This document shows positions 6,224 through 6,804 of a DNA stretch of 6,804 bases, in pieces. Position numbers and translations under genes: made by a program. Below the pieces are notes generated by a model. That model was not told the DNA's origin. It saw nothing but the letters and a program-made list of their open reading frames with translations, and did no database searches. The DNA is from an uncultured delta proteobacterium. GTDB lineage: Bacteria; RBG-13-61-14; DRUE01. The stretch covers positions 1 through 6,804 of the forward strand of contig CAIUDS010000033.1 in NCBI GenBank assembly GCA_903897985.1, read 5' to 3'. The first letter of the stretch is position 1. Every line of letters starts with the position of its first letter.

Positions 6224-6239
6224 ATCCGCGTTTTTTCGG
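6212..6239. repeat. AT-rich inverted repeat in the divergent intergenic region
   Basis: AAAAAAC (6215-6221) is mirrored by GTTTTTT (6230-6236) around an 8-nt spacer. Two more G-C pairs lie outside a single mismatch, giving 9 of 10 matched positions per arm. It overlaps the possible -35 box of copy 3, so it could be an operator. A stem of mostly A-T pairs with no following T-run in the relevant direction makes a terminator unlikely. It could also be chance in AT-rich DNA. Confidence 0.4.
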
Positions 6240-6246
6240 TTGCCGC

Positions 6247-6275
6247 TTGCTTTTTTCCGGATCAATGACTAAAAT
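6247..6275 (+). promoter_or_regulatory. Promoter of tRNA-Val
   Basis: TTGCTT (6247-6252) and TAAAAT (6270-6275) are separated by exactly 17 nt. Transcription would start near 6282, about 5 nt before the mature tRNA 5' end. Spacing and position both fit a sigma-70-type promoter for the tRNA. Confidence 0.65.
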
Positions 6276-6286
6276 AGAAAACCAGT

Positions 6287-6804
<518 letters not shown>

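Overview
The window is bacterial, GC-rich in its main genes, and almost entirely coding. Nearly all protein genes read leftward on the minus strand. I cannot name the organism. There are no strong Shine-Dalgarno sequences, and several starts have a -10-like box only 7-9 nt upstream. Nothing here is a taxonomic marker apart from a generic bacterial tRNA-Val.

Layout, following transcription from right to left: (1) At the right edge is the C-terminal part of a tyrosine recombinase (6319-6804, minus). Its last codons are the antisense of a tRNA-Val(CAC) gene on the plus strand (6287-6362). This is the usual arrangement where an integrative element enters the 3' half of a tRNA gene, so the element should extend rightward beyond the window. 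(2) A 100-nt divergent intergenic region carries a good tRNA promoter, a possible minus-strand promoter and an AT-rich inverted repeat. (3) Radical SAM paralogue 'copy 3' follows (4582-6186, GTG start). (4) Next is a Fic-domain protein (3444-4508) of visibly lower GC, with an N-terminal inhibitory motif and an altered catalytic loop. (5) Paralogue 'copy 2' (1748-3361) then overlaps (6) paralogue 'copy 1' (148-1755) by 8 nt. (7) The left edge holds a possible 28-codon ORF and nothing else I can support.

The main content is the array of three full-length paralogues (534-537 aa). Each has a B12-binding-like Rossmann domain, a CxxxCxxC radical SAM core and a conserved C-terminal helical region ending in an AIQP-(K/R)-T tail. 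Hand alignment of the first 100 residues gives 75-78 identities per pair, so this is local duplication. Between copies 1 and 2 even the DNA keeps exact repeats of 37 and 32 nt. A cysteine replaces the usual residue of the B12-domain GGxH-type motif in all three. The substrate is unknown, and no biosynthetic partner gene is visible. The Fic gene sits between copies 3 and 2. Whether it works with them or is a later insertion is open; its base composition favours insertion.
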